Positions 40,965-51,942 of a DNA stretch of 64,000 nucleotides are shown here, one piece after another. A program made the position numbers and the translations under genes. Under the pieces are notes generated by a model. The model saw only the letters and a list, made by a program, of their open reading frames with translations. It was not told the origin of the DNA and made no database searches. Origin of the DNA: Hexactinellida sp. DTS-2022 (lineage: Eukaryota > Porifera > Hexactinellida); contig JAPNXP010000001.1 in assembly GCA_028753945.1 (NCBI GenBank), positions 11,522,501 through 11,586,500 on the forward strand. The letters are read 5' to 3'. The first letter of the stretch is position 1. Each line of letters begins with the position of its first letter.

Positions 40965-41906
40965 TAGTTAGTTAATGTATTTGATATAAGCTGTTTAGAG
41001 TGTATCAATTAATTTTTAATTTTGTGGTATATCATAGAATAACACAGGATCTTGATTGGGGTTGTTTTACTCTTCTTGGGTTGATGTGGTTGGGACGGCA
41101 GGCGACCCGGAACCCTAGCAATGCCGGTTATGTTTAAGGGACACAAGGAAGAGCATTAAGCTCTATATGTATAGCACAACAGTACATCCTACCTACACCC
41201 ACTCACAGCTCTACGTTGTCTCAGATTCTAGCATTATGCCAAATAATCGAATGAAGGGACTCCTTGGCATTCAAGTTTTTTCCGATAGTGAGAGAGCCGC
41301 ACATTATAGCAAATAAAATATCGCAAAATCGCTTTGCACTTTGTGCACAATGACATAGCCGGACAACTTCCTACTGAGGGCACACGTCAACACTCCGGTC
41401 ACTTGTACCCGCGGCGCCACTACTCGCCCTTCTGGGACGCCATTATATTCCGGCTATGAACGCCAGCAGCACTGAGGCCATGCCAGCAGTGGCCAAGAGC
41501 AGACAGGAGATACGAATAATGTCCGACTCACAAATAGCTCGAATGGAACTGACACTAACTTATAGTAATACTTTTTGACAATTTGTGTACTGAGATCGAT
41601 ATGTAGTACCCGCGTTAGTTACACAACCAGGAACATTTGTATACACTGGTGTTTGCCTAATAGCAAGTTGCCATCTACAGTGCGTATGTTGCTATCTACA
41701 AAGCGAACATTTGTGTTAATTCTGTTCCACTAATAGCAAGTTCGCTTATTGTAAGCAAATTCGTGCAAAACACGACTGCTTTGACTGAAAAATTGCTACA
41801 AAATAGTATTGAAAATACTATATTGTATGTACTACTACTTGACTTCAAAATAACTAGCTGAATGCATGCATCAAAAAGTAATATTTCTCCTAATCCCATA
41901 ACTAGC

Positions 41907-44009
41907 ATGATTCGTCTCCGACCTCTCTGGAAGTTAGTCAGCTGTTCACGCACCACCCTACCGAATGTATCCCGTGTCTCCATCTCCACCTCCTCTCCTC
42001 TCTCCCAGCAGACGAGTCCCGTCCCCCCTAGCTCCCCGGCGCCCGCGTTCGACTACAGAGACCCCCTCCTCATAGAGGAGCAGCTGACACAGGAGGAGGT
42101 CATCATCAGGGACCAAGTACGCGCTTATATTAATAGCAGATAAGGTATAGTGCAGTGGTTCCAACCTGGGTCCACAAGATCTCAACAAATTGTATTACAG
42201 TCAATGGAGGGGTCCACAGAATGTATAAAGTTTGTATGGTTGGCAATGCTGATATACAGTCAACTCCGCTTAATAGAGCCACCTCGGGACCAGGTTGTTT
42301 TGACCCGAATAAGCGGAGAAACCGATTAACCGAAAATATTGTAAGCCAAACAGCAATTATGTCCTATCAATCCTGTGAAATTTTGACCCGATTAAGTGGA
42401 GAAACCGATTAACCGGTGGCTCTATTAAGCGGAGTTGACTAGTGTAACTCTACTGTCCCTCAGGTAAGGGAGTTCTGTAGCACCACTCTGATGCCGCGCA
42501 TCCTGCTGGCTAACCGCGACGGGTGGCGCTGCTCCCCTGACGGCGGGAACATCCTCCCGGAGCTGGGCAGTCTGGGGGTCCTGGGCGCCACCATAGAGGG
42601 GTTCGGGTGCGCGGGCACCAGCTCGGTGGCGTACGGACTGGTGGCTCGGGAGGTGGAGCGGGTGGACAGCAGCTACAGGAGCGCCATGAGTGTGCAGTCA
42701 AGTCTAGTCATGCACCCCATACACGCATTCGGGTCAGAGGAGCAGAAGGAAAGGTTAGCTCATTGAAGTAATATTAATTAAGAGTAATAGTAAACACTGG
42801 GTTATTTGTAATGCCACATATCCCTGCTTTATGAAACACACTGAGTAGTGTATTTACTCGAATATTACCTGGGCTATTATTTGAGTTGAGTTACCATTTG
42901 CTATTTGAGGAAATACGTTACATACCATTAATCTATTCACCAACTCCTCTCACGGGTTGTTTGATAATTACCCGGATTTCCTAATTACCTAAGTACGTGT
43001 GGGCATAGGCAGCGCGTGAGATTTCCGTATGGGGAGACTATTATCACCATATATGAGATTTGGGAGGTCTGCCTCACTAAGCCTCCATTACGCTGTGGGT
43101 ATAATTAGCATATAACCGCTATTATTCGAGTGCTACTACTTCCCTAAGCAGGGTGTATACTTAAGGTCTCATGTGTGTAGATGGCTCCCGCGACTGGCCA
43201 GAGGGGAGCTGGTCGGCTGCTTCGGCCTCACGGAGCCGGACCACGGCAGCGACGTGTCCGGCATGCTCACCAGTGCCGAGTACGACCCCGGCAAGAAGTG
43301 CTATCTGCTCAGCGGCTCCAAGTCCTGGATAACCAACTCCCCCATAGCGGACCTGCTGCTGGTGTGGGCGCGGTCGCGGGAGGACGGCCGGGTGCGTGGG
43401 TTCCTGTTGGAGCGGGGCATGTCGGGCCTCAGCACCCCAGAGATAGCGGGCAAGTTCTCTCTGCGGGCATCCGCCACCGGGCAGATACTGATGGACCAGG
43501 TGCAGGTGCCGCGGGAGAACCTCCTCCCCGGGGTCTCGGGACTGAGGGGACCGTTCTCCTGTCTGAACAACGCGCGCTTCGGCATCGCCTGGGGGGCCCT
43601 GGGCGCCGCGGAGTTCTGCATGGAGACTGCGCGCAGCTACACGCTCGAGCGGAGACAGTTCGGACGGCCGCTGGCCAAGAATCAGCTGATACAGAAGAAG
43701 CTAGCCGACATGCTGGTGGAGATAAACCTCGGTCTCCTCGCCTGTCTCAGGCTGGGGAGACTGAAGGACGAGGGGAAGCTGGCTCCGGAGATGGTCTCTA
43801 TGCTGAAGCGGAACTCCTGCGGGAAAGCGCTGGACATAGCGAGAACGGCTAGAGACATGCTAGGAGGGAACGGAGTGTCGGACGAGTATCATGTGATACG
43901 TCACATGATGAACCTAGAAGCTGTCAACACCTACGAAGGGACCCACGATATCCACGCTCTCATACTGGGCAAGGCAATAACCGGCCTGCAGGCATTCACT
44001 GCTGACTAG
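41907..44009 (+). CDS. GCDH: Glutaryl-CoA dehydrogenase, mitochondrial
   Basis: Exons 41907-42116, 42464-42753 and 43181-44009, all GT-AG, give about 442 residues, the usual length. The start at 41907 gives an Arg/Ser-rich, acid-free leader ([19 protein letters not shown]) typical of mitochondrial import; an in-frame ATG 15 codons upstream is less suitable. Acyl-CoA dehydrogenase signatures include [99 protein letters not shown] and [15 protein letters not shown], in which the Glu (about 419) is the catalytic base. It oxidatively decarboxylates glutaryl-CoA to crotonyl-CoA in lysine/tryptophan breakdown, using FAD. Intron 1 contains a MITE whose right end lies 22 bases before the exon 2 acceptor. 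Confidence 0.96.
42257..42441. mobile_element. MITE (CAGTCAACTCCGCTTAAT) in GCDH intron 1
   Basis: Left end CAGTCAACTCCGCTTAATAG and right end CTATTAAGCGGAGTTGACT, near-perfect over about 28 bases including GAGCCACC/GGTGGCTC. It is the best preserved member of its family in the window. Confidence 0.88.
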
Positions 44010-44579
44010 CGATAATTCGATATTATACTTGTACGAGCTAGTTCCTGTTATGTACTAAGTACAGTCATGTTATATTGAATAGCCCAGGCTGCAAAGCGAG
44101 TTGCTACACTTCTTATAGGAACAGTAAATTGAGGGGTTTGTTCATAACTATACAATCGGGCTAACTTCTTTCAATTCCAGGGTTGCCAATTCCTTCGCTT
44201 TTTTGCATTTTTTCTCCCCTCTCCGCAAAACCTTTTTGGAAATTGTTTCTATATTTAGATTTTATGATATACGTATAGCAGGCTTTCATCCAGACAAAAA
44301 TTTCTGCGCGCCTAGATTTAGTTTGAGCTAGTTCATTTTTCATTTTGTACGCCTAGTTTGCACATTTTGTATTAAGTATATGGGAGCATCTCTCGATATT
44401 GTACGCCTAGACACGATTTTTGTACGCCTAGATTAAAATCCATCCAAATTACGCTCCTTTAGGAGCGCTCAATACGCCTGGATAACACCCTGACGTATAG
44501 TATATGTAAAATAACGGGATTTTCTTAAAGTTACTCAAGATACGAGTACTAAGTGTGTTCTACTCATTACTCATTATTT

Positions 44580-44751
44580 CAGAACTCCCGTTATAATGAA
44601 GTTGGATATAACGAAATACCCACTTATAACGAAATGGATATTTTCCCTCAGAGCCTAAATACATTAATTATTATCCACTTATAACGAATATTCGGATATA
44701 ACGAAGGACTTTACAGGTCCCAAAGCACTTCGTTATAACAAGAGTTCACTG
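44580..44751. mobile_element. MITE (CAGAACTCCCGTTATAATG)
   Basis: Ends CAGAACTCCCGTTATAATGA and TCGTTATAACAAGAGTTCACTG, with repeated GGATATAACGAA inside. It is the same family as 15084-15256, and the right flank is TA. Confidence 0.75.
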
Positions 44752-44777
44752 TATATATTATTATAATATTGTTATAT

Positions 44778-47051
44778 GAGTTTACTTATCCACCGATCAT
44801 CGGTAGAAGTGAATAATGTTGCCGATCATCGGTAGATTTCACCGATGATATTGTACTTAATTACATAGTAAAACATAAAATAGACCTGAAGCAATGTGTA
44901 CTTAGTAATACAGCCGAACCTCGTTACATTCGACTATAACAAGACAGTTTAATTTAATTAACACACAAAAACACTATGACTAATTATTATTGAGACTAAG
45001 CAGATGATGAATCTATTTCCTTTTTCTTCGCCGTTTAGGAAACTCATCAGCACTCTTCTTTCGCTGTTGAGACGGACGACCCTTACTAAGAGGTATTTTA
45101 GGATTCTGTATAATAATTTCTTGATTAGATAGCATAATATGAGGAGCTACAATATCCAATTCATTGTATTGCAGAAGTCCTGATATTTTCATTAATTCTA
45201 TTCTCACCTTTTCAGTATTTTCAGAGGTTAGAGAAGCTATTCTAGCGACGTTCTTGAAATCGTTACAAAGAAGTGCAGCATATCTTTTGTCTTTAGTCTG
45301 TGGAAAATGTGAGACGTTATGTTCAGGTACTCGTCGATTAGCAGTTATTAACTCATTTACTAAGTTACCTCTCTGTCTCTCACCTTAACTAACCATAAAC
45401 TGGATACGATATCATCAGGTATTTTGGTTATGTTCCTATACAGATATACACGTAGGATATTCCGACACGCTAGTCCCCAACAAGTGGGGAAAAGGCATGT
45501 ACATGATGAGAGTGCACGCGTCTAAGCGTTTCTTGAACTTGTAGTTATCTCAGAAGGTAAAGAGAGATCACAAGCATTGATGTGATCACTCAAAATAGGT
45601 GTTGCTGAATCTTGAAGATCCAAATCTATAGGGGAGTCAACATATTCTTTAGTTAATGTCCGTTTACAAGAGAAAATCTCGCTGTTGTCTGTATTTCTAT
45701 CATCACCTAAAAGCTCTTCTACAGTATACTGCATACAGAGTGTTATTTGTGATTTAACAATGGACATGGCGAAAGGAGAAACTTCTCTTTGATATATAGT
45801 CTTCGATTGGATGTTGACCAGAACCTCTAGAAAATTGTTTAAGAGCAAGTCGGGTTGCCTTCCCTTCCCCTCTCTCAGAGATATTCTGGCGATATTCTTC
45901 CAATTTCCCTGCAAGATCCGTTAGGAGTGTATGTGAGCTAAGAAAATGCTTAATAGCTGCATGTATTGACTCGGATCGTTGTGTGGAATGCACCCCCAGT
46001 GTTAAATGGTTCCATGTCCACCTTGAAACCCACTGTGTTTTTCGTTCATATAAACTTTCCAACCATTTCTTTGCAGATTCTAATGTATTCACACTAGTAC
46101 TGTGTTCAATCGACTCGAGTATTCCCAATAGATCATGCCATTCTGCATCAAAACTAATACATGATTCAGCATCTTGCTTTTTACAAATCTTCCTTCTCCA
46201 GTCAGTTTTGCCTTTCTGGAACGATGACAATTTAAAATCTTTTGGCGACCTTTTTTACTCGTTCTTACAAGATAAGCACCCCAGTTTAAACTAAAACGTC
46301 CTCCACCTGTTAATAAGCTGTGAGCCCATGAAGAAAGTTCTTGCTTCGCAGAATCTGTTGAGGTCCACGGACCAGTTGGAAAATCCTCCGGTAAATTGAT
46401 AGTTCTAGCACGCACAACTTCTGCTACAGTCCGGAACTTATATGGGCGAATATTTGCATCAATGCAACTAGGAATTGTTATTGTTTGGTTTGTTGCCTCA
46501 GCGATAATTTCTTCTCTTTGAATTGGACCAGGATTAGGCGGGGGATTTGGATACAAACTTTGACTTGAATACTCTTGAACATTTGTTGGTGCTAGTGTAG
46601 CCAAGTTTAGGTCAACGTGTTGATTATCAAAATCGGGAAATTTGGAATAACCAGGAGGTTCTGGTAGGAGTTGATATTCTGAGGAGAGATAATAGCTGCA
46701 GTCATTAATAGCATTCATATAATCGTCATTTTCATATTCAAACATAGGTGTGTTCTTGCATAGATCGAATTTTATAAGAAAATAGATAGAGAAAATGAAT
46801 TGCCTTGGTATTATAACGTGGAGTACGAAAATGATTATACCTAAATTATACTCGTTGAAATATTTATAAACAACACACATTACTATGTTCAGTAATTGAG
46901 TCCAATTACTAGTGATAATTCAAACACGAATAGTTATCACAAGGAATTAGTTATGTTATAATTAGACATTATATTAAGTACAATATCATCGGTGAAATCT
47001 ACCGATGATCGGCAACATTATTCTACCGATGATCGGTGGATAAGTATTCTC
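44778..47051 (-). mobile_element. MULE (Mutator-like) transposon with perfect 9-bp target duplication
   Basis: Inverted ends of about 80 bases start GAGTTTACTTATCCACCG (left) and GAGAATACTTATCCACCG (right, complement) and contain repeated CCGATCATCGGTAGA palindromes. TTGTTATAT is directly repeated at 44769-44777 and 47052-47060, the 9 bases expected for Mutator. A decayed transposase gene lies inside on the minus strand. Confidence 0.88.
45013..46770 (-). pseudogene. MULE transposase, frameshifted
   Basis: Read 5' to 3' on the minus strand: an Asn/Pro-rich N-terminus (MFEYENDDYMNAINDCSYYL), a DNA-binding-like stretch (RTVAEVVRARTINLPEDFPT, WGAYLVRTSKKG), the core end WNHLTLGVHSTQRSESIHAA with KHFLSSHTLLTDLAGKLEEY, then a SWIM-type zinc segment ending GLACRNILRVYLYRNITKIP, and a basic tail GRPSQQRKKSADEFPKRRRK. 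The reading is broken into at least four frames by shifts near 46200, 45800 and 45480. The catalytic middle segment with the DDE residues appears deleted. Confidence 0.75.
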
Positions 47052-47198
47052 TTGTTATATATAGTTTTTAATCTATATGTATTCCCCATTGAGTAATGTG
47101 TATTAAGATATCAATTGATTAGGAATTAACGTATAGACAAAAGGAAATAATTACTTTATTTTGTATTTTTTGGATAACTGAAGAGTAAAAAAACTCTA

Positions 47199-47610
47199 CT
47201 AACTACAATCCTCACAAAAGCATGGTTGTTCACCGAGTGATTTACTGGTTACTCTAACGCATTTACTGTCGAACCAATTCTCACAGCTACTACAGCTCTG
47301 CCAATCGTTACGTTTGCTCATACGTCGCGTCCCCTTGTACAGACACCTAGGTTGCAGATCATACAGTTGTGTCGGATTCTTCACTGCTATCGTCAGGGTC
47401 CATGATTTCAGTGCCAAACTTCTCTCAACGTTAATAGGAAGATTTTCCTGATTTCTCCCTTCGTTTAAGGGAAGATTCCGTAGTATTGGCACGAGCTGTC
47501 AGTTGGCGTCTCCGTCGTTTCTGCGTTTCTAAAATCGCCCTTTCTCTATTACGATTCCTGGCTCGATCTCTCCCTGCTAGAGTAGAGTATGATACGAACA
47601 AGAAATGGTG
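47199..47610 (-). pseudogene. PHD-like finger fragment with basic stretch, probably transposon-derived
   Basis: A basic stretch (RARNRNRERAILETQKRRRR) and a C-terminal Cys-rich motif (WQSCSSCENWFDSKC ... PCFCEDCS) read in two different frames, as in the PHD-finger tails of several invertebrate transposon proteins. No start-to-stop gene can be built. It lies just outside the MULE target duplication and is therefore a separate relic. Confidence 0.45.
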
Positions 47611-47764
47611 TGAGCTTACAAGATAGATGCTAGAACCATTTCGCCTTCATTGAACGTTGTTACAGCGATGTAGGTGCTGGAGTCAATTGATTTTTGGCCG
47701 ATATAATTTGCTTTTGGAGAATTATGCCAAATGATTGAGTGCAATGACTCATTGGCGTTCTGAG

Positions 47765-48010
47765 CTTTTTTTACGGCATGCTTTTTTTACGGCATGCTTT
47801 TTTTGCAGCATGCTTTATTTGCAGCATGCTTTTTTTACAGCATGCTTTTTTTGCAGCATGCTTTTTTTACAGCATGCTTTTTTTGCAGCATGTTTTTTCT
47901 ACAGCATGCTTTTTTTGCAGCATGCTTTTTTTACAACATGATTTTTTTGCAGCATGCTTTTTTATAATGGATTCAATTGTATTGTATCCATTATAAAAAG
48001 CATGCTGCAA
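47765..48010. repeat. GCATGC minisatellite, second array
   Basis: About 13 units of GCATGCTTTTTTT with TGCA or TACA spacers, the reverse complement of the array at 14565-14775. The array closes with an inverted GCATGCTGCAAAAA at 48000. It lies about 100 bases upstream of the TPR-SET start codon. Confidence 0.85.
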
Positions 48011-48109
48011 AAATCATTATTTACATTTGATGGGAAATCTCCAGCACACAATATTTTATGAAAGTATTTAAATTAAGATATGTAATTTGTTTGTTCTCTA
48101 ACTTTTCCA

Positions 48110-49984
48110 ATGGATTGGTTCCAAAATGAAGCTTACAATCGGGAGTTTGATAAATACGTTCAACATTTGCCTGAAGAGGATCAGGGTATTCTCAGGGAAC
48201 ATTTTATTCCAACATTTAGAGCGTACAGGGATAGGAATCAAGTTGAAAATCTTACTCTAGTTATTCAAGAAATAATTAATGCCAGCACCAGAGGTCTCAC
48301 AGAGAAGAGACTTCGTAAAGTTGCTAGAATTATTCAGAAAGCTATAGAATTCAGAGACACGATAATACTACCTTTGGAGCCACCAGAGCCTCCCGTACCA
48401 ATAGCACCCCCTGCACCAGCCCCTGTACCAACTCCTGAGAGTAACAACAGTATTAATATTAACGAAGAAAGGACTGCTGGCGAGTACAAGACAGAGGGGA
48501 ATAACTTCTTCAAAGCAAACAGATTTAAAGAAGCCATCGCATGCTATACACGGGCTATTCTTATGGACCCATTAAATGCTGTATATCTCAGCAACAGGTC
48601 CCTCTGCTACCTGAAGCTTGAGCAGTTTGAAGAGGCGCTGCTCGACGCCGAGAAGGCGGTCTCTCTCGACCCCAGCGCCCCCAAGAGCAGACACAGACTG
48701 GCCATGGCTTGGTCGGGTCTGGGGGACCACGGGAAGTCCTGTGAGCTTCTAGAGGCGCTCTGTAACGCGAGTAACGAGATACAGGCGCTGCTGAATAGGG
48801 AGCAGAGACTGTTGGGGAACACGAGGGGCGTATTTGAGTTTGCGGAGCTGGAGAGACAGGTGAACAGAGGCGAGGAAACGGAGATAGCGGACTTCATAGG
48901 ACCTGTTTCTATAGAGTACTCCGGGGAGCGGGGCTGTGCGCTGTTCGCTAGCAGGACCATAAGGAGAGGAGAGCTCATCTGTGTATCTAAGGCAGCGGCA
49001 TTCGTCAGGCCTGCCAGCAGCCAAGCAGAGACTGTAGCTAACTCCAACACGGACACAAGAGCAGCGAGGCTAATTAAGAGCTTATCGGATAAAGCCAAAC
49101 GCTCCAAGCTAGCATCCCATCGACTGTACCGACTGCACTGTAGAGACAGGACTCCCATTCAGTCTCAGCTGTACTCCTCCTCTGGGCACCAGCTGATCAG
49201 AGGGCTGGCGTACGCTCAGAGCTCAACAGCTGATCTGGAGAGACTCTTCCGCTACAACTCATTCTCTGTCAGCTGTAACCCCGAGTCCACAGATACCGTG
49301 ACAACGGAAGAGCCGAGAGGAATTTGGTACATCCCTTCCTTCATAAACCACTCGTGTCTCCCCTCTGCTAATCAGAGGTGGATTGGCGACATCTCCGTAT
49401 TGACAGCTAACAGAGAGGTGCCTGCGGATAGCGAGATAACGGTCAGCTACGTGTCCGTGTACGGGAGTCTCACGGCCGCGGGGCGGAGGGAGCAGCTGCG
49501 GGAGAGGTGGGGCTTCTGGTGCGAGTGCGAGCTCTGTCAGTTCGAGACGGATCCGCTTAACCGCGAGCCGATAGCGCGCTCGCTCCGCCTGAGAGAGCTC
49601 TCCGCGGGTCTCTCCTCTCTCTCCAACAACCCGCTGCAGATAATAGGCCCCGCTCAGCACCAGCTGTTGGTCGAGGTGGTCGGGTTAGCGGGGGAGCTGA
49701 ACCTGGGCCCCGAGCGGTTCAACGCTGCCGTATGGCATTCCATTGTGTCACTAACGAAGCTACGCGTGGCTCCTAACGATAGCTCCGTGTACTTTGAACT
49801 GATCGATGGAATCAAGCCCTACCTGTGCCAGCTGGAGCTCACACATCAGCTGTTCCTCTGGAGCAACTGTCTCTCCTACTTCCAGTACATCCAGCTCCCG
49901 GAGCGGAGCGAGAGGAGACTAGCCGCGCTGGACAAACACCAACAGGTCAAGTCTACCCTCTTCAGTACGCTATACAGCACTTAG
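48110..49984 (+). CDS. TPR-SET domain protein (SMYD-related, no MYND finger)
   Basis: An intronless protein of 624 residues. After a helical N-terminus and a Pro/Ala linker (residues about 85-115) come TPR repeats at about 125-225 (YKTEGNNFFKANRFKEAIAC, NRSLCYLKLEQFEEALLDAE). A SET domain starts at about 264 (GERGCALFASRTIRRGELI) and includes the NHSC motif at 413-416 (FINHSCLPSAN) and SYVSVYGSLTAAGRR, followed by a cysteine post-SET motif CECELC at 471-476. SET proteins of the SMYD class are lysine methyltransferases; target and activity are inferred. A MYND zinc finger, usually inserted in the SET domain, is not seen. The first 450 bases are AT-rich and the rest strongly GC-rich, an abrupt change within one frame. 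Confidence 0.88.
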   Translation: MDWFQNEAYNREFDKYVQHLPEEDQGILREHFIPTFRAYRDRNQVENLTLVIQEIINASTRGLTEKRLRKVARIIQKAIEFRDTIILPLEPPEPPVPIAPPAPAPVPTPESNNSININEERTAGEYKTEGNNFFKANRFKEAIACYTRAILMDPLNAVYLSNRSLCYLKLEQFEEALLDAEKAVSLDPSAPKSRHRLAMAWSGLGDHGKSCELLEALCNASNEIQALLNREQRLLGNTRGVFEFAELERQVNRGEETEIADFIGPVSIEYSGERGCALFASRTIRRGELICVSKAAAFVRPASSQAETVANSNTDTRAARLIKSLSDKAKRSKLASHRLYRLHCRDRTPIQSQLYSSSGHQLIRGLAYAQSSTADLERLFRYNSFSVSCNPESTDTVTTEEPRGIWYIPSFINHSCLPSANQRWIGDISVLTANREVPADSEITVSYVSVYGSLTAAGRREQLRERWGFWCECELCQFETDPLNREPIARSLRLRELSAGLSSLSNNPLQIIGPAQHQLLVEVVGLAGELNLGPERFNAAVWHSIVSLTKLRVAPNDSSVYFELIDGIKPYLCQLELTHQLFLWSNCLSYFQYIQLPERSERRLAALDKHQQVKSTLFSTLYST

Positions 49985-50211
49985 TGTTTAAGCACTACAA
50001 TATAACTATGTATTGTGGTGATAAGAGACTACCCAGTAGGAAACCTTACTGTCGCTATTGTCTATGGAGCAGCTAGTGTACATATGGCTATATGGCGGGT
50101 TTCTAACTTTACGAGATATTCAAAAGTTATTTTGTTATTGATTCCAAACGTATTTGGTTATTGTAAACAAATTGTATTATATACTATTAGCTACTTCAGT
50201 TAGTTTATAGT

Positions 50212-51606
50212 ATGCTGATTATCCTGGAGGGACTATCTGTCCCTATTCAGTTGGAGCAGGTGCTCCCGCTCTCCTACTCCTCTCTCAGGCGCCAGCTGTT
50301 GCGTCTGCACCAGGTGGATATCAATGCCTTCTCCGTGTACCTGTCCGGGAGGCTCCTGGGCGAGGGGAGCACGCTTCTGCCCTGCCGCGGGCCGCTGGTG
50401 CTGCGTGCGCAGAGCCGGGTCCCGGGGGGCAAGGGCGGGTTCGGGTCGCAGCTGAAGGCGATCGGCGCTCAGATCCAGAAGACGACGAGTCGGGAGGCGT
50501 GTCGGGACCTGAGCGGGAGGAGAGTCCGTGACGTCACCGCGGAGAAGCGCTTCCAGCAGCTGGCGCGCGAGGAGCAGCGGCGCGCCGAGGAGCGGAGACA
50601 GCAGCAGACGCGCAGACGCGAGAAGCGGTGGGCGCAGCGGACCCACCCCCCGAGACTGCAGGACCCCGAGTACTACCGGTCTCTCGAGGCCAACCAGCAG
50701 CGCGTGAGCGCCGCCCTGGAGCACGGGCTGAGGAGACAGGGACAGGGGGTAGAGCCTGTCTCTGCCGAGATGCCCGTATTCCGGGGAATGGGGGAGCTGT
50801 CGGACAGCGGGTCCGAGGGGGACACGGATATGGAGCAGACGGGGCCATACACGGATATGGCAACTGGTGTGGACACTGCCTCTTCAGTCTATTTAGATAC
50901 TCGAGTCGTGCCACATACGGACACCTCACAGAACATAACTACCTCCCTGACCACAGAACTCGCTATCCCTGAGACTACCCCTGATAGTAATACCGGAGAT
51001 GAAGCAGTGCCCATGCTACCTGACCCAGTATCAATACCAGAACTGGAACCAATAATACCTGTACCAGAGTTAATAATACCTGCACCTGACTCAATAATAC
51101 CTGCACCAGAGTCAATAATACCTGCACCTGAGTCAATAATACCTGCACCTGAGTCAATAATACCTGCACCTGAGTCAATAATACCTGCACCAGAGTCAAT
51201 AACACCTGCACCTGAGCCAATAATACCTGCACTTGAGTCAACAATGCCTGCACCAGAGCCAATAATACCTGCACTTGAGTCAATAATACCTGCACTTGAG
51301 TCAATAACACCTGCACCTGAGTCAATAATACCTGCACCAGAGTCAATAACACCTGTACAAGAGCCAATAGTACCTGCACCAGAGCCAATAGAACTTGATG
51401 CTATAACGTGCAAAGAGGATTTGGAGAAGTTCAGTCTGGAAGTTTTAAAAATAACTCTGATGAGTTTCGGACTGAAGTGTGGGGGCACCCTACGGGAGCG
51501 GATAGACAGACTGTACACGTATAAGGTAACTCCTAGGGACCAGCTAATGCCATCTATATTTGCAGCCAAAGGTAAATCAGCTGGTAAGAAGTCGGAGAAG
51601 AGGTAA
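50212..51606 (+). CDS. SDE2: SDE2 homologue (Ubl-processed genome-stability/splicing factor)
   Basis: An intronless protein of 464 residues (human about 451). The N-terminal ubiquitin-like domain (1-70) ends at the processing site GGKGGFGS (72-79), where cleavage after the two Gly exposes Lys74. The conserved SDE2 block follows (LKAIGAQIQKTTSREACRDL, SGRRVRDV) and a coiled, Arg/Gln-rich helix to about 145. Residues about 280-395 contain about 14 IIPAPES-like heptads from a 21-base minisatellite. The C-terminus has a SAP domain (EDLEKFSLEVLKITLMSFGL) at about 402-440. SDE2 acts in spliceosome assembly and replication-stress control. The heptad expansion is peculiar to this copy as far as I know. 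Confidence 0.95.
   Translation: MLIILEGLSVPIQLEQVLPLSYSSLRRQLLRLHQVDINAFSVYLSGRLLGEGSTLLPCRGPLVLRAQSRVPGGKGGFGSQLKAIGAQIQKTTSREACRDLSGRRVRDVTAEKRFQQLAREEQRRAEERRQQQTRRREKRWAQRTHPPRLQDPEYYRSLEANQQRVSAALEHGLRRQGQGVEPVSAEMPVFRGMGELSDSGSEGDTDMEQTGPYTDMATGVDTASSVYLDTRVVPHTDTSQNITTSLTTELAIPETTPDSNTGDEAVPMLPDPVSIPELEPIIPVPELIIPAPDSIIPAPESIIPAPESIIPAPESIIPAPESIIPAPESITPAPEPIIPALESTMPAPEPIIPALESIIPALESITPAPESIIPAPESITPVQEPIVPAPEPIELDAITCKEDLEKFSLEVLKITLMSFGLKCGGTLRERIDRLYTYKVTPRDQLMPSIFAAKGKSAGKKSEKR
51048..51395. repeat. 21-bp coding minisatellite in SDE2
   Basis: About 15 tandem units of ATAATACCTGCACCTGAGTC (+A) encode IIPAPES/ITPAPES/IIPALES variants. Most substitutions between units keep the Pro spacing. 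The period of 21 keeps all frames open, which explains long antisense frames here. Confidence 0.9.
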
Positions 51607-51942
51607 TCGTAAGATTTTGCTAAGAATTTATATAGAGTCTGACATGCACTTTTAACTGTCTCTTTCATTATAATTCCCTCGTTAATACCGTGAATTTTAA
51701 CTCGGTTCTTCATCAGCACAAAATGTAGTTAATATGATAAGAGTCTTAAGTGAATAGTTTATTTAGTTTATTGACAAATAATAGTAAATGTAATGACTTG
51801 ATCCATTACTGACTGGTTTGGTTTATATTAAATGCTTTCCCTCTTGCATTCGACAGTACTACAAGTACCATGCCTTTAAGCTATTCTGCTGTATTTACAC
51901 ATAACTCTCTGTTCCTTGCATTAGCTCATATAACTCAGTGCA

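Noticed and set aside
43181-43852. 223-codon alternate frame inside GCDH exon 3
   Set aside because: GCDH motifs and the catalytic Glu read in the other frame; the alternate is Gly/Arg/Ala-rich as expected from GC bias.
50889-51719. 276-codon antisense frame with IIDSGAG repeats
   Set aside because: It is the mirror of the 21-base coding minisatellite in SDE2, whose Ubl and SAP domains establish the plus strand as coding.
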